Of a DNA stretch of 64,000 nucleotides, positions 22,501-34,056 are shown piece by piece. Each line of letters starts with the position of its first letter. Position 1 is the first letter of the stretch. Below the pieces are notes generated by a model. It was not told the DNA's origin and searched no databases. It saw only the letters and a list, made by a program, of their open reading frames with translations. A program made the position numbers and the translations under genes. Source of the stretch: Gordius sp. MW1 (taxonomy: Eukaryota > Nematomorpha > Gordioida > Gordea > Gordiidae); assembly GCA_964036665.1 (NCBI GenBank), contig OZ038530.1:16638001-16702000 (forward strand), given 5' to 3'.

Positions 22501-23887
22501 AATTTTGCCCAACAAAATTTGATTTAAATTACCCTGCCTTTTTTAATTTAAATATGAGAGATTTAGAAGCAAACCCGCCAAAGACATTACCGTTTTTCCA
22601 TGTATGAGCATGAAAAATGGGCCAGCATAAACAAAGATTTAAATTAAATTTAAAATTAATTTTGTAATTGTTTTTTTTGATACTTTAAAACTTTATACAA
22701 AACTAAGGATTTTTAGCAAAAAAATTTGAACAAAAATCCAAATTCCACTGTAACGGATGGCGAAAGTTCTAACCGCCTCCTTAGGAACACAACTTTTATG
22801 CACATTATAATTTTAATCATTAACCAAGGATCTTGAAGGTTACAGATATAACCCATATCACATAACCATTGATAGTTAAACACCCTTTAAGGCATACCAA
22901 CTTATTATTTTTTGTAGTTTGTCCATCACTCTTGACTATCATAAATGGTTCTTGTTTATTTTTTAGAAAACATTTTTGTATAGGGCTATAGTTTGCAAAC
23001 ATGTTTCCTCGCGCTATCTTGAAAAAAGAATGAAAATGGTAACACCGCTCTTGCTAGCCCTTCGATTAAATTTCATTTTTGTGAATCCTTACGACGGTCA
23101 TATATGACAAAATATCTGCAAATTCGTATGCAAAAAATCTTCTATTTTAACCTAAAATTTGTTTACGCTCGAAAACTTAATTAAAAATTGGTAATGCTAA
23201 ATGAAATTTAAAAAAGCTTATTACCCCAGTATGAAAGACTCCCTATTTTTAAATTTAATTAACATTGACTGCCGCAATTAAAATATTTGACAAAGATGTA
23301 GAATCAATTAGTTTAAATATGCTGCTATCGATCAAATCAACTTATAATTTGCGATTATTACTATAGAGTTGTAAAAATGGCTGGGTTTTGTTAGGTCCAG
23401 ACCAAACATATCCCAGCCGTTTTTACAACACTACTAAACACTATTGATACAATAGGCTAGGCTAACGAACAGATGATTTTTATTAGGCAAGGGCGGGCGC
23501 CACCATATTTAAGGCTTATATTATCAAATTAAACGCTAATTATTTTGTTGAATAAAGCTTGATGATCTCTCATTATTCTTTCTTTAATAACTTTCGCAAT
23601 TTACCTGCACAAGTGCGCATATGGAAAACTCCCATCCAAAATGACGGCCTAGGATACTTATATCAGCTCTTTTCCAGTCTATTTATCGTATTGTAAATCT
23701 CGATCAAAATTAATATTTTTAACAACCTACGTGTATCCAGCAAAAGAGGATCAGCTTGCTAGACCTGGATCCCGAAGCTCAAGCCATGCTCACGCTTCTC
23801 AACAAAGGACCCCTGAGCGAAGGCATGAGGGAAGATGACCCCTCGAGAGAAAATCCCGAAATCAAAAATTTCCGATTTAAAGAATAA
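19533..23887 (+). CDS. MEAK7: MEAK7 / TLDC1 (TLDc-domain mTOR-associated protein), complete
   Basis: In vertebrates this lysosomal protein supports mTOR signalling. Nine exons are proposed: 19533-19670, 19706-19924, 19958-20099, 20141-20274, 20351-20693, 20993-21091, 21336-21454, 21755-21934 and 23741-23887. They give 506 residues in consistent phase; the exon 4/5 junction is the least certain. The start MGN is the N-myristoylation-type N terminus typical of the family. The TLDc domain shows NVWRLLYSTVTDGESF, IFGGFAST, FVFSLTPN and AFGGQINYFGFCVDSD with STGHS, then IEIWGVG. The C-terminal SLLDLDPEAQAML block matches the vertebrate tail. Introns 1-3 are 33-41 bp; intron 8 (1.8 kb) contains a rearranged duplicate of exons 5-6 and a small MITE. 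Confidence 0.9.
22480..22840 (-). pseudogene. Rearranged duplicate of MEAK7 exon 5 end and exon 6
   Basis: On the minus strand, about 22550-22640 repeats exon 6: tttatgctggcccattttt, then tgtctttggcgggtttgc, with a 1-bp deletion near the Asn-Gly codons. On its 5' side it carries inverted intron-5 sequence (to about 22740). Directly after, in plus orientation, 22745-22800 repeats the end of exon 5 (ccactgtaacggatggcg, gcctccttaggaacac) and the intron beyond it. Both copies lie inside intron 8 of the same gene. They are diverged and unlikely to be spliced. Confidence 0.75.
23364..23433. mobile_element. Short copy of the 'tagtgttgtaaaaacggctggg' MITE
   Basis: The termini tagagttgtaaaaatggctgg and ccagccgtttttacaacacta match the ends of the elements at 26633-26815 and 42104-42265. 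Only about 70 bp, within MEAK7 intron 8. A clean target duplication was not seen. Confidence 0.55.
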
Positions 23888-24735
23888 TGGATGGAAACTG
23901 ATACGAACCCCGATTTACGTTGCCTTTACATATTCGCCCATTCCCACACTCTTTTCGGACCATAATACACTAACCAATAATGTAGAACGCTCACTAACAA
24001 GCTCGTCATTTTACATAAACACTATTATTTATTCATTAAGCTATTTCGCTTGGTTATTCTATAATATAAAACTAAGCCATGTTTTACAGGCACTAATATA
24101 TGCAATATGTATTTTGGGCCCTATGAGAGCTTAATTAACTCTTAATATATAACGACAATCTTGCATAATTGTTTATTCGTATTTTTAAGAACATTATATA
24201 TACATCGACATTCCATGACTTATTTATCACAATAGAACTTCGAATTTTATTTATTTAAGCATATTACACATTATAAGAGCTTACCTACTAAATATAATTA
24301 TATCCCATCGTTCTTTCTACGTTCATTAGACCGTTTGTTGTTTACCTTTAGAGGTTAATCCCTATAAGAACACAATTTTTATGCGTCGGTTACTCGCACC
24401 TTAATTGTCAGGCTCGTCATCTATGAATTTGGGAAATATCCGAAGTGTCCGACTTTCTGTCGTAGCGAAAATGACAACAATATAAAATATTATAACACAT
24501 ATTATATTAAATATCTGATAGTTTTTAGAAAGGTTGACATTACAGTATAGGACGTCAAATTCAAAATTATATTTAAACGCGATAAATTAAAGTTAAAAAT
24601 TTAGAGGTCAAAACCAACGAAACCTATATATTATTTTCAAACAAGATTAATTGGAAGTGTTAATTAATTTTGAATTGAACGAGCACAGCCTGTATTTAAA
24701 ATAAAAAACTTTATGATCTCGTTAAAGGACAAATA
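23888..24735. other. 3' flank of MEAK7; no further gene seen
   Basis: AT-rich sequence. The plus-strand frame at 23835-24134 overlaps the MEAK7 last exon in another frame and is a shadow. Confidence 0.4.
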
Positions 24736-24947
24736 TTAAATAAAGATGTTCAACCTTATCAGCAAAACGCCAAATGTATGACCTGCAATAATTTTCGAGT
24801 CCGTAATAGGTGCTTTAAAGAACCATGGGTGCCTCAATTGAAAATCTTCAGCGGGCGTCAACGGGGGCACCGGTATGATTTGAGGGAGGTTGGTAATGTT
24901 AAATTCGTGGCTATCGTTGCAAAGAACTATCGGTTTCACATTATCCC
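24736..24947 (-). CDS. Terminal exon of an uncertain gene, possibly serpin-like
   Basis: After an acceptor (atttatag at 24948 on the minus strand) the frame reads DNVKPIVLCNDSHEFNITNL and continues to a stop. It includes PPLTPAEDFQLRHPWFF and SKIIAGHTFGVL. The arrangement Phe-x2-x-His-Pro-Trp-Phe-Phe followed some residues later by Ile-Ile-Ala-Gly resembles the C-terminal strand of serpins (F-x-x-x-HPF-x-F ... LF-x-GR). The expected hinge region was not seen. No partner exon was identified on the right. The composition is clearly protein-like. The family call is weak. Confidence 0.35.
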
Positions 24948-26371
24948 CTATAAATTATTATTATTAAAAATGAATAAAAATCTCAACAAACGGGGCAGTA
25001 GGGTGGGACCTATATTATATATTCATAGACAAGATGGATTGCTCATGAACGTTAAATAAGTGTACCATTTTTTCGGCCATCTTTAAATGTGCAAAAATAA
25101 GGAAAGTCTATATAGATCTGAGTGATTTTAGTAAAGTGTTATTTTTAAAACGTAATAGAACGTTGAAGTAGTTAAACATTAAAAACAGCATTTTAAAATA
25201 TATATCATTTACACAATTGATTATAATAATTTGATAATGTGATTTCAAAACATTTTAGTGCCATCTATTACATTTTATAAAATAACATTTATTATCATCC
25301 GTTTTTATTAATCAACGAGGATGGTAAATTCTCGTGAACAATGGGGAACACTGCAGAAAGATTTAGGATATTGCCAAATTCAAAATGGTGGATTTAATGA
25401 TACAGATTTTACCATATGAAACATATGACATGAGGAGTCTATGTATAGAGTGAACAAACATTAAAATTTTGCAAACATTATTGACGCAGCTTTATTTTTA
25501 TTTTTTGTGAATAAAGTGTTGAATTTATTGAAGTCTATCGGTTGTGGAATGGCAAACAGCTCAATAGGCAATTCAATTTAGAACTTACTAGCTTTTTTAT
25601 CTGTCCATAGTCCTTTGTCAGATTTCAACGATTTGTACACTAATTATATAAATTTTTAATCTATAAAATACCTAGATACAACTAATAAAGACAACCAGTA
25701 TTTTTACTCAAATTGCTATAAAATCAATTGAATGCCTTATATGGTAAAACATTGTACTTCTATAATATCGTTTTTGCGGCAGCTTCTTAATCAATATTTA
25801 TAGGGATAGTTTATAATTATAGTAAATAAATAATAAGTTGAAATTAATGGAATATTATAAACTCTTAGCAATCAATAAAAAAAGATTATGGAACAATGCC
25901 AAATAATAATACTATATAATTTAAATAAGCAAATATCTTATAATTTGATTTTCTTGGTAAATTGTCTAAATAACTAATATAATAAAAAATATTGCAATCA
26001 AAAGGTAAGCAATCTATTTTTAAAACAAATTCATCAATAATAATTATTTCTAACTGAACATCATTAATTTGGCGGGAGAATGTTTGTGGCAGAAACAACC
26101 AAAACCTTATTTATAAGATGAAATATTAATGTAAAACAAGGCTAGGATTTGACATAAATTAAGAGCTTAAGCCTTAACAATTGATAAAAATTTGCTATTC
26201 AATTTGGGATTAAACAAACTCGTACCATAATGAAAAAACTTCGCAATAAAAAATTGTCAAAATATATATCAAAGCTATCTCTGGTAAATTAGTTTTGCAA
26301 ACTAAAACTTGCTTATGTTGGTGCGCGATTGTTTCCTAATCTTTTCAGACAAGGCTTGAGCCCTACTCCTG
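24948..26371. other. Stretch without recognised genes
   Basis: The minus-strand frame at 25886-26098 could be an exon, since an acceptor-like ttcag lies at its start, but it shows no family motif. The rest is AT-rich intergenic sequence. Confidence 0.35.
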
Positions 26372-28252
26372 TTATAAATAAATTAATAAAGACATAAACA
26401 ATGCGTTATTAAACTTTGACAATTTGAGAGGATTTATGGGGAATTCTTTAAATTCTTGATTTCCACGGATAAATGTTGTAGCTTTGGACCTAAAATGATG
26501 CTTTAAACGGCATTTGGAATCTTGGCATTTCCCAGTTTTAGAATACTCGGGGCAATTCAGTAGATGCCTTTTGTTGCACTAGTAACCACATATAAAGGGT
26601 CGTTTTAAAAACAAAACTATCAACATTTTAACTAGTGTTGTAAAAACTGCTGGGTTTTGTTTGGTCGACCTTTGGTTCAACTAAGACTAACGATCGACCT
26701 GGTCTGTCTTTCAATTTCGACTAAGCCTAGAGGTCGACTAAGAAAAACGTACCAAATACCTTGGTATGTTTATGTTTAGTTGGCCAATCAAAACCCAGCC
26801 GTTTTTACAACACTAATTTTAACTTTTAAAATTAAAAAAAAAATTTAAAATAAACTCTAAAATTTGTGTGGTACTTTCTTTCCATATTTGCAATATCCAT
26901 TCAAAAAAGATTGGCATACTGCAGCCTCGGAATTAAGCTTAATGTGAGAATACTTACAATCGGTTTTGCCACAATTTCCTTGCAAAAAGTATTTGCAAGT
27001 TGGCATTTTATCTTTACAGATATGGTGAGAAAATGGGCAATTTGTAGCCCTGCACGTTCCCCTTACAAATCTAATATATAACAAGTCCATTCATTAGGAT
27101 GTGTTAATTTGTATAAAGAATCGATATATTCGTGGAAATTACTTTGTGCAAATGGCTACATGATTAGGGTCATGAATATATGGACAGTTGGGTAATCTAG
27201 AGCATCTACCATATCGATTATAAAATAAACAATCTTTACGCCTCAAGGAATAAATTGCCTTTTTTGATTTGGAAATCTTTTGTAAATTGATCTTTGTATT
27301 ATTAAGTATTAATTTTTTGCTCCGATTTACATAATACCTATTGCATAAGAAATAATTGTTATGGATAACAACCCCAATATCAGACCAGAATTAATGTACA
27401 CACATGCTTTGTTATAACAAAAAAACGAATTAAAGTTAAAAAAATTCATCCTTTAACAATTTAAGGAAAAAGAATTTTTAAAAAGGCATAAATAAATATT
27501 AGAAGATTACTTGGATAATTTGATTGCTCTTCTTGGTTGAATATATTCTAATGACACAACATTATTTATAAAAAAATATAAACAGGTAGATTACTTATGG
27601 GGGGATGTTTCCTAAATAAATTAATACTAACTATAGAAAATGTATATTACTTGTTGTTTAGTTTGAATTTGGAAGGGCAAGAGAAATTGTTTCTGAACTT
27701 ATTAGCATTACATTTATATTGATTAAATTTTGGGTAAAAATTTGGAGACTGAATATTGTATTTGCGATAAACCTTATTTTTTAATTCATAATAATTGTTG
27801 GCATTTTTAGAACTAAATTTTCTATATTTATTATAAATTATAAAGGGATGTGATGCATGCTCTGAGCTTGAGGTTTTAAAATTTTGTGTGTTGTTAGAAG
27901 GTAAACCACTTGGAATTAAATTTGGAATTGACCATTTGTTCCTATTCTTCATCATTTCAAAAGAATCATTATTTAGGTTGATGGTTTTAAATCTAGCTAC
28001 AAACTGCCTTTTAAATGTATTAATACTGTTATAGTGACTGGACGCATATGACTTCGTGTGCATAGATTTGTAATGATTAATACCACTGGTGACACCAGAA
28101 AATTTGATAGATTTTGATGATGTGGAAACAACTTTTTCTTTCAGCGTTTTTTTCTTATTAGCGATATCTTGATGCCCATATATCAATTCTAAAAAAATTA
28201 ATATTCGTCAAAAATATTAACTTGTTAAAAGATCCACCTTTTTCTCTAACAT
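26372..28252 (-). CDS. ZC3H3: ZC3H3-type CCCH zinc-finger protein, complete
   Basis: Nuclear RNA-binding protein linked in animals to mRNA polyadenylation and export. Seven exons: 28222-28252, 27651-28188, 27595-27611 (17 bp), 27511-27547, 27143-27337, 26875-27070 and 26372-26578. They give 406 residues with consistent phase. The N-terminal half is basic and low in conservation, with repeated K-Y/R-Y motifs as in the family. The C-terminal half has five CCCH fingers in tandem, starting at CLFYNRYGRCSRLPNCPYIH, then FVRGTCRATNCPFSHH, CKYFLQGNCGKTDCKYSH, CQSFLNGYCKYGKKCNKRH and CPEYSKTGKCQDSKCRLKH. The finger order and spacing match ZC3H3 rather than CPSF30. The first exon and the 17-bp exon are inferred from phase and splice sites alone. 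Intron 6 holds a hAT MITE. Confidence 0.85.
26633..26815. mobile_element. hAT-type MITE, 183 bp, in ZC3H3 intron
   Basis: The termini tagtgttgtaaaaactgctg and cagccgtttttacaacacta are inverted repeats. The flanks are a perfect 8-bp target duplication attttaac (26625-26632 and 26816-26823). The interior contains repeated ggtcgac words. Same family as 42104-42265 and 23364-23433. Confidence 0.88.
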
Positions 28253-28521
28253 GTTATTTTTATTTAAGTCCATTTATAAATAATCATATGTTCTTACTCA
28301 AAAACTAAGTGGACAATCGAATGGAAAATTTCGTGTACTTGACAATCATTGTTGATTTAAATGATCAGATATCGATTGATATTCTTATTTTAATTGATGG
28401 TTCTTGGCAAAATTTTAATTGATTCTTTAGTAAATTGGAAAATTCTGAAAATGAGATAATACTATGTAGTTATAATCGAAATTAGATAAGAAATTGAGGA
28501 TTTATGATAATCATCAGAAGT

Positions 28522-28923
28522 TAATAATAACCCCTTTCAGGAGTGCCGCAATTAAATTAAAAGTTTCCTCTAATTAGTGCCATCGCAATTTTAATTAGAG
28601 ACTAATTTGAACTATATATATCCCTATTTTTAACATGTGACTCGAAAATTATAACACATATATAACGTTTTCACTAATTTGAACAATTATATCCCTATCT
28701 TTTTTAGCATGTGACTCGAAAATGATAACAGACATAAAATGTTTTTGCCCTTATTAGAGCTCAACAGTATGCCATAGTTAATTTTCTAGTCACTCACTGA
28801 GCGAGATAGGTATATATAATGCTCAAATTACATTTAAATTAGTCTTTAATTAACATTGCCTATGGCGCTAATTAGAGGACATTTTTAATTTAATTGCGGC
28901 ACTCCTGAAAGGGGTTATTATTA
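28522..28923. mobile_element. Inverted-repeat MITE carrying a hammerhead-like motif, copy B
   Basis: It has almost perfect terminal inverted repeats of about 40 bp: taataataacccctttcagg inward, complementary to the right end. Inner blocks tagtgccat and attttaattagagac are shared with copy A (5170-5514). The interior contains a decayed hammerhead-like motif on the minus strand and a partial tandem duplicate of its 3' half (about 28640-28680). Confidence 0.8.
28711..28793 (-). ncRNA. Decayed hammerhead-ribozyme-like motif
   Basis: On the minus strand: CTGTTGA in place of CTGATGA (28761-28767), stem II GCTC/GGGC with loop TAATAA, and AAAA in place of GAAA. A 4-bp stem III, ACAT/ATGT, ends in a GTC triplet. 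An outer stem I pairs GTGACTAGAAAAT with ATTTTCGAGTCAC. Two core residues essential for catalysis are changed, so this copy should be inactive. Its stems explain the fold of copy A (5326-5405). Confidence 0.45.
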
Positions 28924-29344
28924 TTTTTGAGTACTATATATAGTTGTTTTTATCATGCTTAGATAAATGTATCTTTCAAATAAAGTTTAGGGAATTTGGC
29001 GCAATTTACAATAAAAAAACAATAAAAAATGGCCCAATTATATCTTAATTAATATTACTACCGCACAATTACGTAGAAATAAAATTGAGATAGCAAACAA
29101 TTGTAACAAATGTATAACTCATATTTTATAAAAAAAAAAATTTGTATATTCTAGAGGCCTGCAGAATCATCATTTTTTAACCCGAACCCGACCCGATCTA
29201 TAAGTCTTATAAATTTTAACCTAAACCCGATTTGACCCAAAATAATTTAATTTGTTTTATTTCTACGTCGAGAGATGATACAAGTTTTTAAGCGAGATAA
29301 TGGTTAAAATTTATATGTTAATTTTAATATATTAAAGTTTATAC

Positions 29345-30267
29345 AAAGATGACGCCAATGACGTAAAATCGGACTTAGACCTAACCTTGATGTCGCACAC
29401 TGGAATTTAGGACACCGCAAGTAAAGGTGCAGAAATACCGCAAGAAACGAATAGGTAACAGAACTAAACCATGTTAAACTTACTTAAAATAGCACTCTCC
29501 CTTGCAGAAAATCGAGAGCAAAGTTTACTTAGCAAAGTAACCGCGATGGGATGCCTTTTACGGTTGAAACACTACAAGCTCATGAGCCTCCTCGCACCGG
29601 TAGAAAGAGCCCTTGCAGACATCAAGCTGCATGCCAAAGGCTTGGAGACCCTAGTATCAAACCCCTACATCAGAATGAAAGTTGCAAACAGGGGCAAAAC
29701 ACGCACTGCAAGTCATGATGTGCATTTTCTCCTTACCGTCCATACAACAAAATACCTCATGGGTGCAATGAAGAAACCTATGTACCATCATACCGTTTTC
29801 CCTAAGGGAGCCTCTTTATTACCCTTTGGTGTTCAAACAGTCCTGTGCGACCCACCAAATAAAGTGATCACGAGGTCCAAGTACTTCTTTCTCTATGAGC
29901 TTTTACAGCGATGACTCCAATGACGTACAATCGGACTTGGAGAACCTAACCACGATGTCGCTTAATAGTGCGCTTCAGGACATGGCTATTTCAGCTACCG
30001 AAAGACTGCAAGAAACTAGTAGGTAACAGACCCAAACCATGCTAAACTAACTTAAAAAATCACTTTTACTTGTAGGAAATTAAGAGCAAAGTTTAATCAG
30101 AAAAGTTATTGCGATGGTTTTTTAAATAATGCCTTATACTGTTGAAACACTACCAGCTCCCGAGCCTCCCCGAACCGGTAAAACGAGCCTAAGCAGACAT
30201 CAAGTTGCATGTTAAAGGCTTGTATACCCTCGTATCAAATCCCTACGTAAGAATAAAAGAGGCAAAC
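29345..30267 (+). mobile_element. Retroelement-derived fossil fragments, tandem copies 1 and 2
   Basis: Two head-to-tail copies of a unit of about 560-600 bp, recognisable by gatgac-caatgacgta and by gcagacatcaag. The translated part near 29830-29910 (LLPFGVQTVLCDPPNKVITR, then SKY) resembles the SPFVLQQVM to SKYNVYLDD stretch of the DIRS-like reverse transcriptase at 1297-4378. I therefore infer an RT-bearing source. Other copies lie at 32228-33660. Broken fossils; old. Confidence 0.45.
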
Positions 30268-32227
30268 CAGAGGTTAGATTTGTTTGAAATTTTCTGCCTG
30301 AACCCGGCCCGATTCAATTTTTAGACTTCATTGCCCGCCCGAGCCCTCCCGAATTCTTCAAGTGTCCGCTCGGGCCCGCCCAAATTACACGGTTCAACAA
30401 GAAAAATCAACCTGCAAACTGTTTGCAAATTCTGGTAGAGTTTTTCACGGTGAACACAAATATGTTTTCAGTTTTTTTCCTATACGTCAAGTTTTTTAAA
30501 TATTCGCTGTCAAAGTTGCCAAAAACGCGATTTTAGCGTTTTTCAAACGTCAATAACTTGCAAATTAGTGAATAAAAATTTTATTTAATGGATTTAATAC
30601 GTAGATATAGGGGAGAGGAATGATTTACAATTTATTTTTATCCTAGCACTTTTACTTTTAAAATTATATACAAAATTAATTATCCCTATCTTTTACATTG
30701 ACAAATTACACCAGACTTGAGGGCGCCCTCCCTTCTCTTCAACACTAGGAATTAAGTGCGTGTTGTTGTTTGTGTTGTTGTTTATCTACTCTACTTATCT
30801 ACTCTACTACTACTATTACCAAAACATTCTTGGTGTTGAAGAGAAGGGAGGGCGCCCTCAAGTCTGGTGTAATTTGTCAATGTAAAAAATAGGGATAGTT
30901 AATTTTGTATATAATTTAAAAAGTAAAAGTGCTAGGATAAAAAAAATATTATGAATACATTTCTCTCCCATATATCTACGAATTCAATCTATTAAACAAA
31001 ATTTTTACCAACTAATTTGCAAGTTATTGACGTTTGAAAAACGCTAAAATCGCGTTTTTGGCAACTTTGACAGCGAATATCTAAAAAACTTGACGTATAG
31101 GGAAAAAATTAAAGACATATTTGTGTTCACCGTGAAAAACTCTAACAGAATCTGGAAACAGTTTGCCGGTTGATTTCACAAGTCCATTATTTGTTGACCA
31201 GTGTTATTAGAGCTGCTTGAACTGCCCGGCCCAAAATATTAAATTTTCGCGTTATGTCAGAAATTATGCGATTCCAAATTTTTTCAACTACTATTAAAAA
31301 ATAGGCATTAAATTAATGGCATATTAATTCAAACAAAATTAACAATATTTTATTATTACGGACAAAATAAAATTTCCTATATTTTTTAAAAGTCGGATGA
31401 GAAACAATTTTTTCAAATGAAACTTTTAATCTTGAATTTTAATCCTTATAGGTTAAAAGGTAGTAATTGGTCTTTCTAAGGAATCTGGCAAGAGTTTTAA
31501 AAAATTATGTTATCACTGACAAAACCGCTCATAGCTCACAAAATTTTAATAGATTAATTGCTAATGCATTTAGGTATAAACATGTTTGAACGTTTACAAA
31601 TCATAGCAAAAAATTAATTGGATGTAGCCGATGTCATGAAAATATTTATGTAGAAATTTTTTAATTACATTTAAAGTATACATATTTTATAAATAATCAC
31701 AAAATTAGACTCCCCTTTTTGGTAAACCCGTATATGGCCCTAACCCTATCCTATAAAAATAAATTTAGTTCAATTACTCAATCTGTGCTCTGTCAATAAT
31801 CACTTTTTTGATAAAAATTATTATGAAAATAAGTTATAGCAATTTGATTTGTTAAAAATATTAAATAATATTATAATGAAATTTAACACTTCAATGCATT
31901 GTGTCAATTTGGGCATGACGCATAATGTCTAGACGGACATGTGAACTAGGAACAATGAAAGGGTTACATAGATATAAATATTCAATCCTTTCCATGAACG
32001 TAGCTAGGGACTTGATGGAAATAGAAGGGTTCAATCAAAGATTATAAAAATAACCTGGGGACCAGTGGCGAAATCAAATTTCTTAAAACTTTTTCAGCAT
32101 TTTCAATACACAATCAAATAAAAAAGTAATAAAATAATTTTACTATCTAAAAAATCTCATTAAGCCCGAATTGCCCGAATCCTATTATCGTGCCCGCCCG
32201 AAAGTAGAAATTTACCACTAGTGTCTG
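30268..32227. mobile_element. hAT-like element with gcccgaa-type subterminal repeats
   Basis: Bounded by an exact 8-bp duplication aggcaaac (30260-30267 and 32228-32235) that splits one copy of the RT-like fossil unit. The ends begin cagaggttag and finish cactagtgtctg, so only the outer CAGA is shared. Both subterminal regions are rich in cccgaaccc and gcccgcccga words. It contains no transposase that I can recognise and is itself interrupted by the foldback at 30403-31175. Confidence 0.65.
30403..31175. mobile_element. Foldback element, 773 bp, near-perfect palindrome
   Basis: The left arm (30403-30747) and right arm (30840-31175) are inverted copies. Shared words include aaatcaacc at the tips, gtttttcacggtgaacacaaa, cgcgattttagcgtttttc and gggcgccctcccttctcttc next to the loop. 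The loop of about 90 bp is simple sequence (gttgttgtttgtg, tctactctacttatct). Non-coding. It sits within the hAT-like element 30268-32227. Confidence 0.85.
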
Positions 32228-33660
32228 AGGCAAACAGCAAAACTCGCAGTGCACATAGCTATTATATGCTTTTTCTTTTTACCCTCCATCCGGCAACTCA
32301 GTACCTCATGGGTACAATTGGAAAAACTTCTCTGCCATTTAAGCGTTTTCCCTAAGAGAGCTTTTCACCTTCGTTCCTCATTCAGTCGTGTGCGCCTTAG
32401 CAAAAAAAGTGATCACCAGGTCGAAGTACATCTTTCTTGATGACTTGCTTTTATAGCGATGACTACAATGACGTACTATGAACTTGGAGGACCTAACCAC
32501 GATGTCGCACACTGGTTGCGCTTCAGGACACCGCTAGTTTAGATGCCGAAAGACCGCAAGAAACTAGTAGGTAACAGACTAAACCATGTTGAACTTACTT
32601 AAAAAATTATTTTCCCTTGCAGGAAATCAAGGGCAGTTCAATTAAAAGGAAAAGTAATTTTTTAAGTATGTTAACATGATTTAGGTCTGTTACCTATTAG
32701 TTTCATGCGGTCTTTCTGCACCTAAATTAAAGTTGTCCTGAAGTGCAACCAGTGTGCGACATCGTGGTTAGTTCATCCAAGTCCGATTGTAGGTCATTGC
32801 AGTCTGCGCTATGAAAGCTGATCAAGAAAGACGTACTAGCATCTGGTGATCACTTTTTTTGCTAGGTTGCACACGACTGTTTGAGAAACGAAGGGGAATG
32901 TGGCTACGTTAAGGAACGCTTTAATGGTAGAGATTCTTCCAAGTGAACCCATGAGGTACTTTGTTGACAGATGGATGGTAAGGAAAAAAAGCTACTATCA
33001 TGTCTACGTGTACTGCGAATTTTCCCCCTGTTTGCCTCTTTTAGTGATTCTGACTTAGGTGTTTGATACGAGGGTATCCAAGCCTTTGGCATGTAGCTTG
33101 ATGTCTGCTAGGGCTCATTCTATCGTGTCCGAAGGCTCGGTAGCTGGTAATCTTTCAACCGTAGAAAGCATTGTCTGAGGATCCATCGCGAATACTTTTT
33201 CTGATTGAACTTTGCTCTTGATTTCTTTAAAGGGAAAGCGATTTTTTAAGTAAGTTTAGTGGTTTAGGTATGTTACCTTTAGTCTCTTGCGGTCTTTCGC
33301 CAGCTAAATTAGCCGTGTCCTGAAGCGCAAATAGTGCCGACATCGTGGTTACGTCCTCCAAGTCCAATTGTACGTCGTTATAGTCATCGCTATAAAAGCA
33401 AGTCATCAGGACAGCCGTGATTGGACCTGGTGATCACTTTCTTTGCTTGGTCGCACACGACTGTGTGCGAGGGGGAAAGAGGGTTATTTAGGGAAACGTA
33501 TGGTAGACACGTTTCCTATTGTTGCTCAATAACTTTTTTTTTGATGGATGGATTGTTAAGGATAGAAAATAGTCTTTGAGTCGATCTGGCCGCGTTTACT
33601 GTGATAGGTACGGTAGAGAGGTGCATTGTGAGCCATAGGAGGTTCTTGGACGCCCCCTAT
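32228..33660 (-). mobile_element. Retroelement-derived fossil fragments, further copies
   Basis: Continuation of the unit described at 29345-30267. One plus-strand part-copy lies at 32228-32640 and at least two minus-strand copies at about 32640-33230 and 33190-33660. They share the gacgta/gatgtcgca, cttgcag and gcagacatcaag words. The opposed orientation makes 32580-32700 a local inverted repeat. The minus copies show in-frame stretches such as ERALADIKLHAKGLDTLVS. Broken; function unknown. Confidence 0.4.
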
Positions 33661-34048
33661 AAGTTCACAATAACCTTACCTTCGCATTCCCATCTATTTT
33701 TGCGTTCAACTTAACTTTACAACGGGAGTATATCAGATCGTCAATTGGTATACGTTCTTTGAGGCTTATTGGATGTCGTGTTTATTTGGCTATGTGCAGT
33801 GCAAATTAATATTTTAAGCCCCGACGTTGGGGTCTGACCCGGGACCAAGCTTTTGGCATCAAGAAATATTTACTTTATTTGGTATATGTTTTTAATTAAT
33901 AAAAAATACTATTTTAAATTATATATGTAAAAAATATATGATAAAGCTTTATAAACCATATTTAAAGTCAAATTCTCATGTTGATGAGAAGATAGTTAAT
34001 TAAGGTCACATACATTTTAATCCCTTAATTATGCTAAATGTTTAAGCC
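33661..34048. other. No recognised feature
   Basis: AT-rich spacer between the RT-like fossil copies and the nested hAT pair. Confidence 0.4.
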
Positions 34049-34056
34049 GTTCTGTC

